Numbered from the stretch's first letter, positions 17,891 through 27,636 are shown. The stretch: 64,000 nt of DNA from Buchananella felis (GCF_041380015.1 NZ_CP159978.1), one strand, 5' to 3'. A program made the numbers and translations. Notes: generated by a model from the letters alone, not told the origin.

Positions 17891-18508
17891 ATGACTGCTT
17901 ACCTGGAGATTCACCCGGACAACCCCCAGTCGCGTCTGGTCGACAAGGTGGTCGACACCCTGCGGCGCGGCGGACTGATCGCCTACCCCACTGACTCCGG
18001 CTATGCCCTGGCCTGCACCATGGGCAACAAGGAGGGCCTGGACCGAATCCGGTCCATTCGCCAGCTGGGGGAGAAGCACAACTTCACGCTGGTGGCGCAG
18101 TCCTTTGCGCAGGTGGGGCCGTTCGTGATCGTCGGCAACTCCGAGTTCCGCCTCATCAAGTCGCTCACGCCTGGGCCCTACACCTTCATCCTGGTGGGCA
18201 CCAAGGAGGTGCCGCGCATGAGCCTGAACCCGAAGAAGCACACTGTGGGCATCCGCATCCCCGACCACAAGATCACCCAGGCGATCGTGGCCGCCCTGGG
18301 TGAGCCGGTGCTGTCCTCCACCCTGTTGTTGCCGGGCCAGGAGGAGCCGCTCAGCGAGGGCTGGGTGGTGCGCGACGAGATCGGCCACCTGGTCGACGTG
18401 GTGGTGGAGGGCCCGGTGGAGTCCACCGCCCCTACCACCGTGATCGAGCTGCTGGAGGGCGCGCCCGTGGTGGTGCGCGAGGGCGCCGGCCCGGTGGACA
18501 TGCTCTGA
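17891..18508 (+). CDS. YciO/YrdC/Sua5-family protein
   Basis: A 205-residue single-domain member of the Sua5/YciO/YrdC family. The start region DTLRRGGLIAYPTDSGYALA and the later KHTVGIRIPDHKITQAI are the family's nucleotide and RNA-binding signatures. The sequence KKHTVGIRIPD fits the YciO branch better than TsaC, which makes threonylcarbamoyl-adenylate for tRNA t6A; the exact role of YciO is less settled. The ATG at 17891 is preferred over the in-frame upstream GTG at 17870, which lies inside a hairpin. Confidence 0.85.
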   Translation: MTAYLEIHPDNPQSRLVDKVVDTLRRGGLIAYPTDSGYALACTMGNKEGLDRIRSIRQLGEKHNFTLVAQSFAQVGPFVIVGNSEFRLIKSLTPGPYTFILVGTKEVPRMSLNPKKHTVGIRIPDHKITQAIVAALGEPVLSSTLLLPGQEEPLSEGWVVRDEIGHLVDVVVEGPVESTAPTTVIELLEGAPVVVREGAGPVDML

Positions 18509-18543
18509 ATGCCCGACGTCGCCGCCGCGCCGCCCGGCCTAGT

Positions 18544-18571
18544 TAGTGGGCGGCGCCGGCGGAGCGTCGGC
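18544..18571 (+). repeat. 28-bp direct repeat, left copy
   Basis: Identical over 28 bp to 19939-19966 in the same orientation; core TGGGCGGCGCCGGCGGAG. The pair encloses the CWB2 gene. A near match of the dispersed 17-mer lies just upstream at 18510-18526. Confidence 0.85.
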
Positions 18572-18636
18572 TAGCCAAGCTACTGCTCGCACACGGGCGC
18601 GAGCTTCCCACTGTTTGGCTAGGTATTGTGAAGCCG

Positions 18637-18671
18637 AGTGGGGCCAGGAAGCGACGCTTCCTGGCCCCACT
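18637..18671 (-). terminator. Terminator of the CWB2 gene
   Basis: A 16-bp perfect stem (18637-18652 with 18656-18671, loop GAC) 4 bases past the leftward stop codon at 18676. Confidence 0.75.
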
Positions 18672-18675
18672 GCTG

Positions 18676-19680
18676 TTACGGCATTACGCACATCCTTCCA
18701 ATCGCTATTAGGTCAAGGAGCGAACTGGGGCCACCAACAATGATGAGCTTGTCTACATCAAGTTTTCTCATGGCTTCGCGTGTTTTGTTGCCGAGGCAGG
18801 TGGGGTCTACGGCCAGTAGGGGTAGGCCTCGGTGGGCGGCGTAGGCGCCACCAACGAGGGCGTCAGGGTAGGCGTAACCAGAGACCATGACGACGCGCTC
18901 GGTGACGCCAATTTCCAGCATTACGGCAGCGGAGGTGTCGTAGCGGTCTTTGCCTGCAAGCCGCTTAACCTTGTCTGCCGGGAGCGTTGATTCGATTCTG
19001 GTGGAGACGGAGTTGGTGCCACCAACGATATAGATGTGCTGGGGGTTGATTGAGTCAACGATTTGTTTTGTCGCTGAGGAAAGGGCAGGGGCTTTACCGT
19101 CGACCAGGAGCAGTGGGGCCTTTCGGGCTGCTGCCAGTGGGGTGACGGACAGGGCGTCGGGGAAGTTGTGTCCGGAGGCGATTACCAGGTTGGCGTCGGC
19201 GGGCAGGGGGTGGCGTTTTTGGATCAGCTGGACTAGCTTTTCCGAGGTCTCGTAGCGGTTTTGCCCGGCCACGCGGTTGACCGTTTCTACCGCTGCGTCG
19301 ATCTCCTGAGCCACGGTTGCAGACACGCTGACTTCGCCGCCCACGATGATTACCTCGGTGGGCTTTAGACGCTTGAGTTCTGCGGTTGAGGACTTGGGCA
19401 GGGAGCCGCGCTGGGTGAGTAGTACTGGCGCGCCGAGCCACTTTGCTGCGGCGCCGGCCCCCAGGCTGTCGGCAAAGCCCTCGCCGGAGGCGAGGAGGAC
19501 CACGGAGGCGCCGTCGGGTGCCATCTCCTTGGAGACGTTGGCGGCGGTCTCGTACCGGTCTGCCCCGGCGATGCGAGCTTCGACAGTGGGCCACATCGAA
19601 GCCGCGTGCGCTGTGGTCGCCGTTGTCATTCCAGCGACACCGAACGCCAGGGCCAAACCAAGACCAAGAACCTTCTTCAC
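18676..19680 (-). CDS. Secreted CWB2 (cell wall-binding repeat 2) protein
   Basis: A 334-residue exported protein made of three cell-wall-binding type 2 repeats and almost nothing else. The repeats begin RIAGADRYETA, RVAGQNRYETS and RLAGKDRYDTS, and each has an IIVGG or YIVGG strand. The GTG at 19680 is chosen: GGGAGGAA precedes it and a signal peptide follows (KKVLGLGLALAFGVAGM ... AHAAS). CWB2 triplets anchor S-layer proteins non-covalently to wall polymers in Firmicutes, but usually with an attached functional domain; here the module stands alone. The gene lies between 28-bp direct repeats and may be a transferred unit. Confidence 0.88.
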   Translation of the reverse strand: MKKVLGLGLALAFGVAGMTTATTAHAASMWPTVEARIAGADRYETAANVSKEMAPDGASVVLLASGEGFADSLGAGAAAKWLGAPVLLTQRGSLPKSSTAELKRLKPTEVIIVGGEVSVSATVAQEIDAAVETVNRVAGQNRYETSEKLVQLIQKRHPLPADANLVIASGHNFPDALSVTPLAAARKAPLLLVDGKAPALSSATKQIVDSINPQHIYIVGGTNSVSTRIESTLPADKVKRLAGKDRYDTSAAVMLEIGVTERVVMVSGYAYPDALVGGAYAAHRGLPLLAVDPTCLGNKTREAMRKLDVDKLIIVGGPSSLLDLIAIGRMCVMP

Positions 19681-19938
19681 TCTTCCTCCCGTCGGGTTAC
19701 TAATCCAGCCAGCCACCGCAACGGTGAGCCTCGGGCTGGTTTCCTTTCCCGTGCCAACTTCCTCTGAGCGACGGTGCTCTGTTGGTTGGTCAGCGAGATT
19801 GGAGCGGATTGCGGGCAGGATAACCGATTCGTGCGCCTAGTTGGTGGGGGTAGGGACGCTTTTCCGTTTGGCTAAAGACGTTGCACTGTCGCAGCGTAGT
19901 TATACGTCCGCCACTGGCGGATGGACCAGCGGCCCGCA

Positions 19939-19966
19939 TAGTGGGCGGCGCCGGCGGAGCGTCGGC
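19939..19966 (+). repeat. 28-bp direct repeat, right copy
   Basis: Identical to 18544-18571. It lies in the 363-bp gap 19681-20043, which otherwise holds the CWB2 promoter side and the terminator of the MMPL gene, with no further gene seen. Confidence 0.85.
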
Positions 19967-19989
19967 CACCAAAACCAGTGGCACGAAGA

Positions 19990-20026
19990 GGGGCCGCCGC
20001 CTATCACGCAGACCGGCGGCGGCCCC
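19990..20026 (-). terminator. Terminator of the MMPL gene
   Basis: GGGGCCGCCGCC at 19990-20001 pairs with 20015-20026, 18 bp past the leftward stop codon. Confidence 0.6.
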
Positions 20027-20043
20027 GCTTTGCGCCCGCTTGC

Positions 20044-22374
20044 CTAGTGCTGGATGGAGAAGCGCTCGTAGATGCGGCGCAGCGGGGCGGGGGCCCACCA
20101 GTTCCATTTGCCCAGCAGGGTCATGGTGGCCGGGACCAGGATCATGCGCACCAGGGTGGCGTCGATGGCCACGATCAGGGTGAGGGTGACGCCCAGCTGC
20201 TTGATGACCAGGAGGTCGCCGGCCACAAATCCCAGGAAGACCACGCAGATGATGAGGGCGGCGGAGGTGACGATGCGGCCGGAGCGTTGCAGGGCGAGCT
20301 CCACGGCCTCGTCGTTGCTCTTGCCGGCGTCCCAGTACTCCTTCATGCGGGCCAGCAAGAAGACCTCGTAGTCCATGGCCAGGCCAAAGCCGAAGGCCAG
20401 GCTCACCGCCACCACCATCAGTTCCAGGCCGCCGGTGGAGGTGTAGTTCAGCACCGATTCACCGATCCCATTGGTGAAGATCCAGGAACTCACGCCTAGA
20501 GAGGCGAACAGGGAGATGGCGTTGACCAGCAGCGCCTTGAGCGGGATTAGGAGCGAGCCGCTCATCAGGAAGAGCAGCACGAAGGTGGCCAGCATGATGA
20601 TGGAGACGGACAGTGGCAGGCCGTCCATGAGGGCGTCCCAGAAGTCAACCTGCACCGGGGCCTGTCCCACCAGCCACACTGGCGTAGGCGAATCCAGGCG
20701 GTAGATGGCGCGCACCACGGCATCGGCGGTGGGGGAGTTGGCCGCGCCGTCAACGTCGATGGCGTACATGGTGTGACCGTCGATTGGCAAGGGAGCGGAG
20801 ACGCCGGCCACGCCCGCCACGTGCGCGATGGTGCCCTCCACCCAGGCGCTCGACTCCTCCGGGCCGCCCTGAGTAAGCAGCGTGATGTCCGGCTGCGCGG
20901 CGGCGGGGAAATGCTGCTCGATCTGGGTCAAGAACACCCGCTGGCTGGAGTGGGCCGACAGCAGCTCCACGGTGGAGAAGACCAGGTGGCCGGAGCGCAG
21001 CGGGACCAGCATCGCCCCCAGGATCGCCAGGGAACCGACGAGGTACCACCAGGGGCGCTTGTGTACCGAGCGGGCTAGTCGGGAGAAGACGCCCTCCTCC
21101 GTGGAGACGTCCGCCAGGCGCGCGGTGATTGCCCGCAGTATCGGCAGGCGGGTGACCACGCTGGGCTTGAGTAGACGCCGCCCCAGCAACACCAGCACGG
21201 CAGGCACCAGGGTGACGGAAGAGATTAGGGCCAGCAGGATCACCGTGATCGCGCCGGCGGAGATGGACTTGAGCATTTCGGGCCGCATCACGGCCAGGCC
21301 CAGGATGGACAGTGCCACCGTGAGCGCGGAGAAGAAGACGGTGCGGCCCGCGGCGATCATCGTGTTAGTGAGCGTGGTGGCGATGAGCGGGTCCTCGCCT
21401 GGGTGCCTGCGAGCACGGCTGCGCCCGCCGCGCCGCAGTTGCAGACCGCGCGGGTCGGTGGCTGCCTCCTGCTCTGCGGCCAGGATCTCGGGGGCCAGGC
21501 GAGCCAGCTCCTCCCGGTAGCGCGAGACGTAGAGCATGCCGTAGTCGATGGACAGTCCCAGCCCCAGCACGGTGACAACGTTCAGCACAAAGGACTCAAT
21601 AGAAAGGAAGTGGGCCACTATCCACAGCACACCCAGGGCGCTGACTATGGAGGCGGCCGCGCCCAGCAGCGGCATACCGGCGGCAAGGAAACCGCCAAAG
21701 ATCAACACCATGATCAGCAATGAGGCCGGGAAAGCGATCGCCTCACCTGTCACCAGATCAGCCTTCACCTGGTCCAGCACTTCGTCGAACATGATCGGCG
21801 CGGAGCTGACCACCACCTTCGCGTTCGGCGCCACATCGGCGAGGGCCGGCCCCAGCTGGGCCATCGCCGAATTCACGGCGTTGCGTTGATCTTCTAGGCT
21901 GGCCTCTTCCAACTCAATTGCCCGCATTACTGCCGGGGCGTGCGGATCAAAATTAGCTAGCACTAAGAAACCCCGCCGGTCGGTGGCCACCATGCCCGCC
22001 GCGACCGGGTTATCCAACATTCCCTCCAAAACAAAAGGACTCACCACGGAGGAAACGCCCGGCAGGGAACTGATTTCTTTTGTCTGCTCGGCAAGCGCGG
22101 CGGCGACATCCTGGGGCGCGAGCACGTTCAGGTTCACCCCGGTGACCAGCGCCGTGACCGGCTCTTGGCTCCCGCGTAACTCCTCCAAGATCACCTTGCC
22201 TTGGTGCGACCTTGAGGCCGAATCCACGGTCTCGCCGTTGCCCAGCAGGTCGAAGATCGACTTGCCCGTCACACCGGCGGTGGAAACCAGCAGCGAAATG
22301 ACAAACAGGACGATCCACGTTCCCGCCACCTGCTTGGGGAAACGAAGGCAGAGTTTGACCAGTCGCGTGAACAT
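20044..22374 (-). CDS. MMPL-family RND transporter
   Basis: A 776-residue inner-membrane transporter of the RND superfamily, MMPL branch. Two similar halves are visible, each with one N-terminal span (VAGTWIVLFVISLLVSTAGV in the first), a large extracytoplasmic loop and a cluster of five spans. The first half has GLGLSIDYGMLYVSRYREEL and the second AFGFGLAMDYEVFLLARMKEYW, the Asp-Tyr proton-relay motifs of the family. Actinobacterial MMPLs export lipids or small amphiphiles; the cargo here is unknown. It is a single gene with no adjacent TetR-type regulator. Confidence 0.9.
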   Translation of the reverse strand: MFTRLVKLCLRFPKQVAGTWIVLFVISLLVSTAGVTGKSIFDLLGNGETVDSASRSHQGKVILEELRGSQEPVTALVTGVNLNVLAPQDVAAALAEQTKEISSLPGVSSVVSPFVLEGMLDNPVAAGMVATDRRGFLVLANFDPHAPAVMRAIELEEASLEDQRNAVNSAMAQLGPALADVAPNAKVVVSSAPIMFDEVLDQVKADLVTGEAIAFPASLLIMVLIFGGFLAAGMPLLGAAASIVSALGVLWIVAHFLSIESFVLNVVTVLGLGLSIDYGMLYVSRYREELARLAPEILAAEQEAATDPRGLQLRRGGRSRARRHPGEDPLIATTLTNTMIAAGRTVFFSALTVALSILGLAVMRPEMLKSISAGAITVILLALISSVTLVPAVLVLLGRRLLKPSVVTRLPILRAITARLADVSTEEGVFSRLARSVHKRPWWYLVGSLAILGAMLVPLRSGHLVFSTVELLSAHSSQRVFLTQIEQHFPAAAQPDITLLTQGGPEESSAWVEGTIAHVAGVAGVSAPLPIDGHTMYAIDVDGAANSPTADAVVRAIYRLDSPTPVWLVGQAPVQVDFWDALMDGLPLSVSIIMLATFVLLFLMSGSLLIPLKALLVNAISLFASLGVSSWIFTNGIGESVLNYTSTGGLELMVVAVSLAFGFGLAMDYEVFLLARMKEYWDAGKSNDEAVELALQRSGRIVTSAALIICVVFLGFVAGDLLVIKQLGVTLTLIVAIDATLVRMILVPATMTLLGKWNWWAPAPLRRIYERFSIQH

Positions 22375-22558
22375 ATTAGGCAGTATTGCACTGCACTCTT
22401 AGAGATTGGGCTGATAGAGGCCGTCGATTTGGTGGTGGTGGGGCGCGGGCTGGAAATCCTGCGGCGTTTAGCGCAGATGCGGCCAGGCGGTTTTGATGGA
22501 CGACGCCCTGCCAGGCCGTCCTTACGTCGAGGACCGGAAGGCGGGCGGCCTTTCCCAG

Positions 22559-22570
22559 TAGCCTGTGGGG
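22559..22570 (+). promoter_or_regulatory. -10 box (TAGCCT) of a probable leaderless rarA mRNA
   Basis: TAGCCT at 22559-22564 ends 6 bases before the GTG at 22571 and would abut the alternative GTG at 22565, so it favours 22571 as the start. Confidence 0.45.
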
Positions 22571-23968
22571 GTGGACCTTTTCGAGACAGCGGGGATGCCC
22601 CCGGGCCAAGGCGTGGGCGCAGGCAGCGGAGTGCCTGCGTTTAACCCGTCGGCGCCGCTGGCCGTGCGCATGCGTCCCACGCGCCTGGAGGAGGTGGTGG
22701 GGCAGCCTCACCTGACCGCTCCCGGCACCCCGCTGGCGCGCTTGGCCACCCCGGTGCGGGGCGATGACGCTGGCAGTAGGGCGATGCCCACCTCGGTATT
22801 CCTGTGGGGCCCGCCGGGCACTGGCAAGACCACCCTGGCGTACTTGGCGGCCACGCAGGGGGAGCGGCACTTCGTGGAGCTGAGCGCGGTGCAGCACGGC
22901 GTGAAAGACCTGCGTGACGTGGTCAAGGCCGCCCGGCAGCGCCTGGCGGCCACCGGCCAGGAAACGGTGCTGTTCGTCGACGAGGTACACCGCTTCTCCA
23001 AGTCACAGCAGGACGCCCTGCTTCCCAGCGTGGAGAACCGCTGGGTGACGCTGATCGCGGCCACCACGGAGAACCCCAGCTTCTCCGTCATCACCCCGCT
23101 GCTCTCTCGCTCGATCCTGCTGACCTTGCGTCCGCTCAGAGAGGAGGCGATCGCCACGTTGCTGGACCGCGCGGTGTCCAGCGAGCGCGGCCTGGCCGGG
23201 CAGGTGGAGCTGCCCACCGAGGCGCGCGACGCGATCGTGCGCCTGAGCTGCGGGGATGCCCGGCGCGCCCTGACCGTGCTGGAGGCCGCCGCCGGCTCCG
23301 CCCTGGAGCGCCACGGCCAGGGCCACGCCCTGAGCCTGCCGGACATCGAGGAGGTGCTGGAGACCGCCCTGGCGCAGTACGACCGGGGCGATGCGCACTA
23401 CGACGTGGCCAGCGCCTTCATCAAGTCCATGCGCGGCAGCGACGTGGATGGCGCCTTGCACTACCTGGCCCGCATGCTGGTGGGGGGCGAGGACCCGCGT
23501 TTCATCGCCCGCCGCGTCGTGATCGCGGCCAGCGAGGAGGTGGGCATGGCCGACCCGACCGCGCTGCAGGTAGCGGTGGCCGCCGCCCAGACGGTGCAGC
23601 TGGTGGGCATGCCGGAGTGCCGCATCGCCCTGGCCCAGGCGGTGGTGCACGTGGCCACCGCCCCCAAGTCCAACCGCGCCTACGCCGCCATCAACGCCGC
23701 CATCGCCGACGTGGAGGCCGGCAAGGTGGGCCCCGTGCCGATCCACTTGCGCAACACCGTGCCGGCCGCCGCAGGGCTGGCCGGGCGCGGCGAGTACCTT
23801 TACGCCCACGACGCCCCGCACGGCGTGGTGGCCCAGCAGTACCTGCCTGACGAGCTGGCCGGCGCCCGCTACTACGAGCCGACCACGCGGGGACGGGAGG
23901 CCGACGTTGCCGCCCGCCTGCCCAGGCTGCGCGAGATCCTGTCCGGCGGGCACGCCGAACCAAAGTAG
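22571..23968 (+). CDS. rarA: Replication-associated recombination protein RarA/MgsA
   Basis: AAA+ ATPase of the clamp-loader type that acts at stalled forks, 465 residues. N-terminal RMRPTRLEEVVGQPHL, Walker A GPPGTGKTTLAYL, Walker B LFVDEVHRFSKSQQDALL, sensor 1 AATTENPSF, then the tetramerisation domain with AIADVEAGKVGPVPIHLRN and a YLYAHDAPHGVVAQQYLPD ending typical of RarA. The start is chosen from the -10 spacing; the N-terminus before residue 20 is poorly constrained. Near its 3' end a 16/17 match of the dispersed motif reads as EADVAAR. Confidence 0.92.
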   Translation: MDLFETAGMPPGQGVGAGSGVPAFNPSAPLAVRMRPTRLEEVVGQPHLTAPGTPLARLATPVRGDDAGSRAMPTSVFLWGPPGTGKTTLAYLAATQGERHFVELSAVQHGVKDLRDVVKAARQRLAATGQETVLFVDEVHRFSKSQQDALLPSVENRWVTLIAATTENPSFSVITPLLSRSILLTLRPLREEAIATLLDRAVSSERGLAGQVELPTEARDAIVRLSCGDARRALTVLEAAAGSALERHGQGHALSLPDIEEVLETALAQYDRGDAHYDVASAFIKSMRGSDVDGALHYLARMLVGGEDPRFIARRVVIAASEEVGMADPTALQVAVAAAQTVQLVGMPECRIALAQAVVHVATAPKSNRAYAAINAAIADVEAGKVGPVPIHLRNTVPAAAGLAGRGEYLYAHDAPHGVVAQQYLPDELAGARYYEPTTRGREADVAARLPRLREILSGGHAEPK

Positions 23969-24037
23969 ACGCCGCGACGTAACGCGACTCACGCCCGCCG
24001 CGCGGCCCGGTGGCTGGCTGCGGGCCGCGCCCGCCTG

Positions 24038-24146
24038 GTAACCTGCTGCGGTTGCTTAACGCGACTCCTGGGGTCTTAGCCGCATGGTTGGCCCCGTCCC
24101 GGCTAAGCCGGGATGACGTTGAAACACGACAGAAAAGAGAAGAGAC
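24038..24146 (+). promoter_or_regulatory. rpsD promoter and long 5' leader
   Basis: TAACCT at 24038-24043 is a -10 candidate, giving a leader near 95 bases. A CCCGGC/GCCGGG hairpin lies at 24098-24112 and an AAAAGAGAAGAG ribosome site follows. S4 often represses its own mRNA, but no known S4 leader consensus can be confirmed here. Confidence 0.35.
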
Positions 24147-24770
24147 ATGGCTGGTAGCCGCTCTCGCCGCACGGTGCGCCTCTCGCGCTCCCTCGGCCTC
24201 GCCCTGACCCCCAAGGCTCAGCGCTACTTCGACAAGCGCCCCTACGGCCCCGGTGAGCACGGTCGTGCCCACCGCAAGCAGGACTCCGACTACGCGGTGC
24301 GTCTGAAGGAGAAGCAGCGTCTGCGCGCCCAGTACGGCATCCGCGAGGCCCAGCTGCGTCGCGTCTTCGCCGAGGCCAAGCGTGAGTCCGGTCTGACCGG
24401 TGAGGCCCTGGTCGAGCTGCTGGAGATGCGTCTGGACGCCCTGGTGCTGCGCGCCGGCTTCGCCCGCACCATCGCCCAGGCCCGCCAGGTCGTTGTGCAC
24501 CGCCACATCCTGGTCGACGGCAAGATCGTGGACCGCCCCTCCTTCCGCGTGAAGCCGGGCCAGACCGTCCAGGTCAAGCCGAAGTCCCAGACCATGGTTC
24601 CCTTCCAGGTTGCCGCCGCCGGTGCGCACCGCGACGTGCTGCCCGCCGTGCCGGACTACATGAAGGTCGAGCTGGAGAAGCTGCGCTTCGAGCTGGTTCG
24701 CCGCCCCAAGCGCGACGAGGTCCCCGTCACCTGTGACGTTCAGCTGGTCGTCGAGTACTACTCTCGCTGA
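24147..24770 (+). CDS. rpsD: 30S ribosomal protein S4
   Basis: Primary 16S rRNA-binding protein that starts 30S assembly, 207 residues. N-terminal RLSRSLGLALTPKAQRYF and RPYGPGEHGR, then the S4 domain with RLDALVLRAGFARTIAQARQ and HRHILVDGKIVDRPSFRVKP. It lacks the N-terminal Cys4 zinc site, so it is the zinc-independent form. It stands alone between rarA and alaS, as in many actinobacteria, instead of in the alpha operon. Confidence 0.97.
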   Translation: MAGSRSRRTVRLSRSLGLALTPKAQRYFDKRPYGPGEHGRAHRKQDSDYAVRLKEKQRLRAQYGIREAQLRRVFAEAKRESGLTGEALVELLEMRLDALVLRAGFARTIAQARQVVVHRHILVDGKIVDRPSFRVKPGQTVQVKPKSQTMVPFQVAAAGAHRDVLPAVPDYMKVELEKLRFELVRRPKRDEVPVTCDVQLVVEYYSR

Positions 24771-24781
24771 TCCACGCCTCG

Positions 24782-24825
24782 CCGCGGCCCCGGACTGCTC
24801 TTTTCGCAGCCGGGGCCGCGGTTTT
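24782..24825 (+). terminator. Rho-independent terminator of rpsD
   Basis: A long stem CCGCGGCCCCGG / CCGGGGCCGCGG with an inner CTGC/GCAG extension, followed by TTTT at 24822-24825. This is the clearest classical terminator in the window. Confidence 0.85.
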
Positions 24826-24945
24826 GCAGGCCGGACGGCAACGTCGTCCACCCCAATCAAGCGCCGCTGGCGCGGGAATAACTAGCCCCGCATTCCCGCT
24901 AAAGTGTTCCAGCAGGTCAAGCCGCAACCGCGAAAGAGAATGTCA

Positions 24946-27636
24946 ATGCGCACCAGTGAAATCCGCCAGCGTTGGTTGGACTACTTCGAGTCCAAGGACC
25001 ACGCCATCGTGCCCTCCGTGCCGTTGGTGTCCCCGGATCCCTCCATCCTCTTCACCATCGCCGGCATGGTGCCGTTCATCCCCTACATCCTCGGCACCGA
25101 GGAGGCCCCCTGGCCGCGCGCCGCGAGCGTGCAAAAGTGCATCCGCACCAACGACATCGAGAACGTGGGCCGCACCACCCGCCACGGCACGTTCTTCCAG
25201 ATGAACGGCAACTTCTCTTTCGGCGACTACTTCAAGGAAGGCGCCATCCACTACGCCCACGAGCTGCTCACGGGCTCCGTCGAGGACGGCAAGTACGGCA
25301 TCGACCCCGACAAGCTGTGGGTGACCATCTGGGACCAGGACGATGAGTCCTTCGAGATCCTCACCAAGGGCGTCAACCTGGACCCCGACCACATCGTGCG
25401 CCTGCCCCGCAACCAGATCTTCTGGGACACCGGCCAGCCCGGCCCGGCCGGCCCCTGCGCGGAGTGGCACATCGACCGCGGCCCCGAGTTCGGTCCCGAC
25501 GCCGTGGGCGGCAACGTGGACCCGGGCGGCGACCGCTACGTCGAGGTGTGGAACCTGGTGTTCGACCAGTACCGCCGCGGCGAGGGCACCGGCAAGGACT
25601 ACGAGCTGCTGGGCGAGCTGACCAAGAAGGCCATCGACACCGGCGCCGGCCTGGAGCGTCTTGCCTACATCATGCAGGGCAAGGCCAACATGTATGAGAT
25701 CGACGAGGTCTACCCGGTGATCGCCGCCGCCCAGGAAATGAGCGGGCGCAACTACCAGGACGTGAAGGACACCGAGGACGGCGTGCGCATGCGCGTCATC
25801 GCCGACCACGTGCGCAGCGCCATGATGCTGGTGGGCGACGGCGTGCGCCCCGGCAACGACGGGCGCGGCTACGTGCTGCGCCGCCTGGTGCGCCGCGCCG
25901 TGCGCTCCATGCGCCTGCTGGGCGTGGAGGACGCCGCCATGCCGCAGCTGCTGCCGGCCTCCATGAACGCCATGAAGCTCTCTTACCCGGAGATCGAGCG
26001 CGACTTCGCCCGCATCAGCGACGTCATCTACACCGAAGAGGACGCCTTCCGCCGCACCCTGAGCGCCGGCACCACCATCCTGGACGTGGCCGTCGCCAAG
26101 GCCAAGGAGGCCGCCGGCGCCGGGCGCAAGCCCCGCCTGAGCGGCGCGGACGCCTTCACCCTGCACGACACCTACGGCTTCCCGGTGGACCTGACTCTGG
26201 AGATCGCCGCAGAGGCCGGTGTGGAGGTGGACCGCGAGAAGTTCACCGAGCTGATGACCGAGCAGAAGCAGCGGGCCCGCGCCGACGCCCTGGCCAAGAA
26301 GCAGGGCATGGTGGACGCGCGCGTCTACGACGACATCCTGGCCAAGTCCGGCGGCCCCACCCCGTTCCTGGGCTACACCGACAACACGGCAGGCGCCAGC
26401 GTGCTCGGCATCATTGTGGACGGCGCGCCCGTTCCGGTGGCGAGCGCGCCCGCCGACGTCGAGGTGGTGCTCTCTGCCACCCCGTTCTACGCGGAGATGG
26501 GTGGCCAGTTGGCTGACCACGGAGTGATCCGCCTGGCCGGTGGCGGCCTGATCGAGGTGGACGACGTGCAAAAGCCGGTGGCCGGCCTGGTGGTCCACCG
26601 TGGCCGCCTGCTAGAGGGCGAGGTGGCGCTGGAGGAGGCCGCAGTCGCGGAGATCGACGTGGTGCGTCGCGGCGCCATCGCTCGCGCCCACACGGCCACC
26701 CACATGGTGCACAAGGCGCTGCACGAGGAACTGGGGGAGCAGGCCACGCAGGCCGGTAGCGAGAACTCGCCCTCCCGCATGCGCTTCGACTTCCGCCACG
26801 GCCAGGCGCTGTCCGCCGACGCGATCGCCGCGATCGAGGGCCGCGTCAACGACCGTCTCATGGAGAACCTGGCGGTCACCGACGCGGAGATGAGCCTGGA
26901 CGAGGCCAAGGCCCTGGGCGCGATGGCCCTGTTCGGTGAGAAGTACGGCAACCGCGTTCGCGTGGTCTCCATCGGCGGTGACTGGTCGCGCGAGCTGTGC
27001 GCCGGCACGCACGTGGTGGGCACCGGTGCGATCGGCCGCATCTCCGTGCTGGGCGAGTCCTCCATCGGCTCCGGCGTGCGCCGCATCGAGGCCCTGGTGG
27101 GTGGTGGCGCGTACGCGCAGGACGCCGCCGACCGCATCGTCCTCTCCGAGCTGACCGGAATCCTGGGCGGCAAGGCGGCCGACGCTCCCGCCCGCGTGGC
27201 GGCCCTGATGGCCCGTTTGAAGACCGCCGAGCGTGAACTGGCCCGCATGCGCGAGCAGGAACTGCTGGCCGCCGTTCCCGCCCTGGTGGAGGGCGCCCGC
27301 GACGTGGCCGGCACGCGTCTGGTGGCGCACAACGCCGGTGAGGTGGCCAGCGCCGACGCGCTGCGCACCCTGGTGCTGCAGCTGCGGGAGCGACTGGGCG
27401 AGTCCGCCCCGGCCGTGGTGGCGGTTGCTGCCGCCGCCGGTGAGCGTCCCGTGGTCGTGGTGGCCACCAACGCCGCAGCCCGCGAAAAGGGCGCGGCGGC
27501 GGGCGCGCTGGTGCGCGTCGCCGCCCAGGTGCTCGGGGGCGGCGGTGGCGGCAAGCCCGACCTGGCCCAGGGTGGAGGCCAGGACGTCACCGCGATCGAC
27601 GCGGCCCTGGCGGCCATTGAGGCTGCCCTTGCCTGA
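24946..27636 (+). CDS. alaS: Alanyl-tRNA synthetase
   Basis: Class II enzyme, 896 residues, with the catalytic N-terminal domain (SIRQRW-type start, RTTRHGTFFQMNGNFSFGDY), the editing domain with zinc ligands HTATHMVHKAL and ELCAGTHV, and the C-terminal C-Ala domain ending GGGGGGKPDLAQGGG. The ATG at 24946 sits 6 bases after AAAGAGA; another ATG at 24940 abuts that site and is less likely. It is the first gene of the alaS-ruvX-mltG-aro operon. Confidence 0.96.
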   Translation: MRTSEIRQRWLDYFESKDHAIVPSVPLVSPDPSILFTIAGMVPFIPYILGTEEAPWPRAASVQKCIRTNDIENVGRTTRHGTFFQMNGNFSFGDYFKEGAIHYAHELLTGSVEDGKYGIDPDKLWVTIWDQDDESFEILTKGVNLDPDHIVRLPRNQIFWDTGQPGPAGPCAEWHIDRGPEFGPDAVGGNVDPGGDRYVEVWNLVFDQYRRGEGTGKDYELLGELTKKAIDTGAGLERLAYIMQGKANMYEIDEVYPVIAAAQEMSGRNYQDVKDTEDGVRMRVIADHVRSAMMLVGDGVRPGNDGRGYVLRRLVRRAVRSMRLLGVEDAAMPQLLPASMNAMKLSYPEIERDFARISDVIYTEEDAFRRTLSAGTTILDVAVAKAKEAAGAGRKPRLSGADAFTLHDTYGFPVDLTLEIAAEAGVEVDREKFTELMTEQKQRARADALAKKQGMVDARVYDDILAKSGGPTPFLGYTDNTAGASVLGIIVDGAPVPVASAPADVEVVLSATPFYAEMGGQLADHGVIRLAGGGLIEVDDVQKPVAGLVVHRGRLLEGEVALEEAAVAEIDVVRRGAIARAHTATHMVHKALHEELGEQATQAGSENSPSRMRFDFRHGQALSADAIAAIEGRVNDRLMENLAVTDAEMSLDEAKALGAMALFGEKYGNRVRVVSIGGDWSRELCAGTHVVGTGAIGRISVLGESSIGSGVRRIEALVGGGAYAQDAADRIVLSELTGILGGKAADAPARVAALMARLKTAERELARMREQELLAAVPALVEGARDVAGTRLVAHNAGEVASADALRTLVLQLRERLGESAPAVVAVAAAAGERPVVVVATNAAAREKGAAAGALVRVAAQVLGGGGGGKPDLAQGGGQDVTAIDAALAAIEAALA

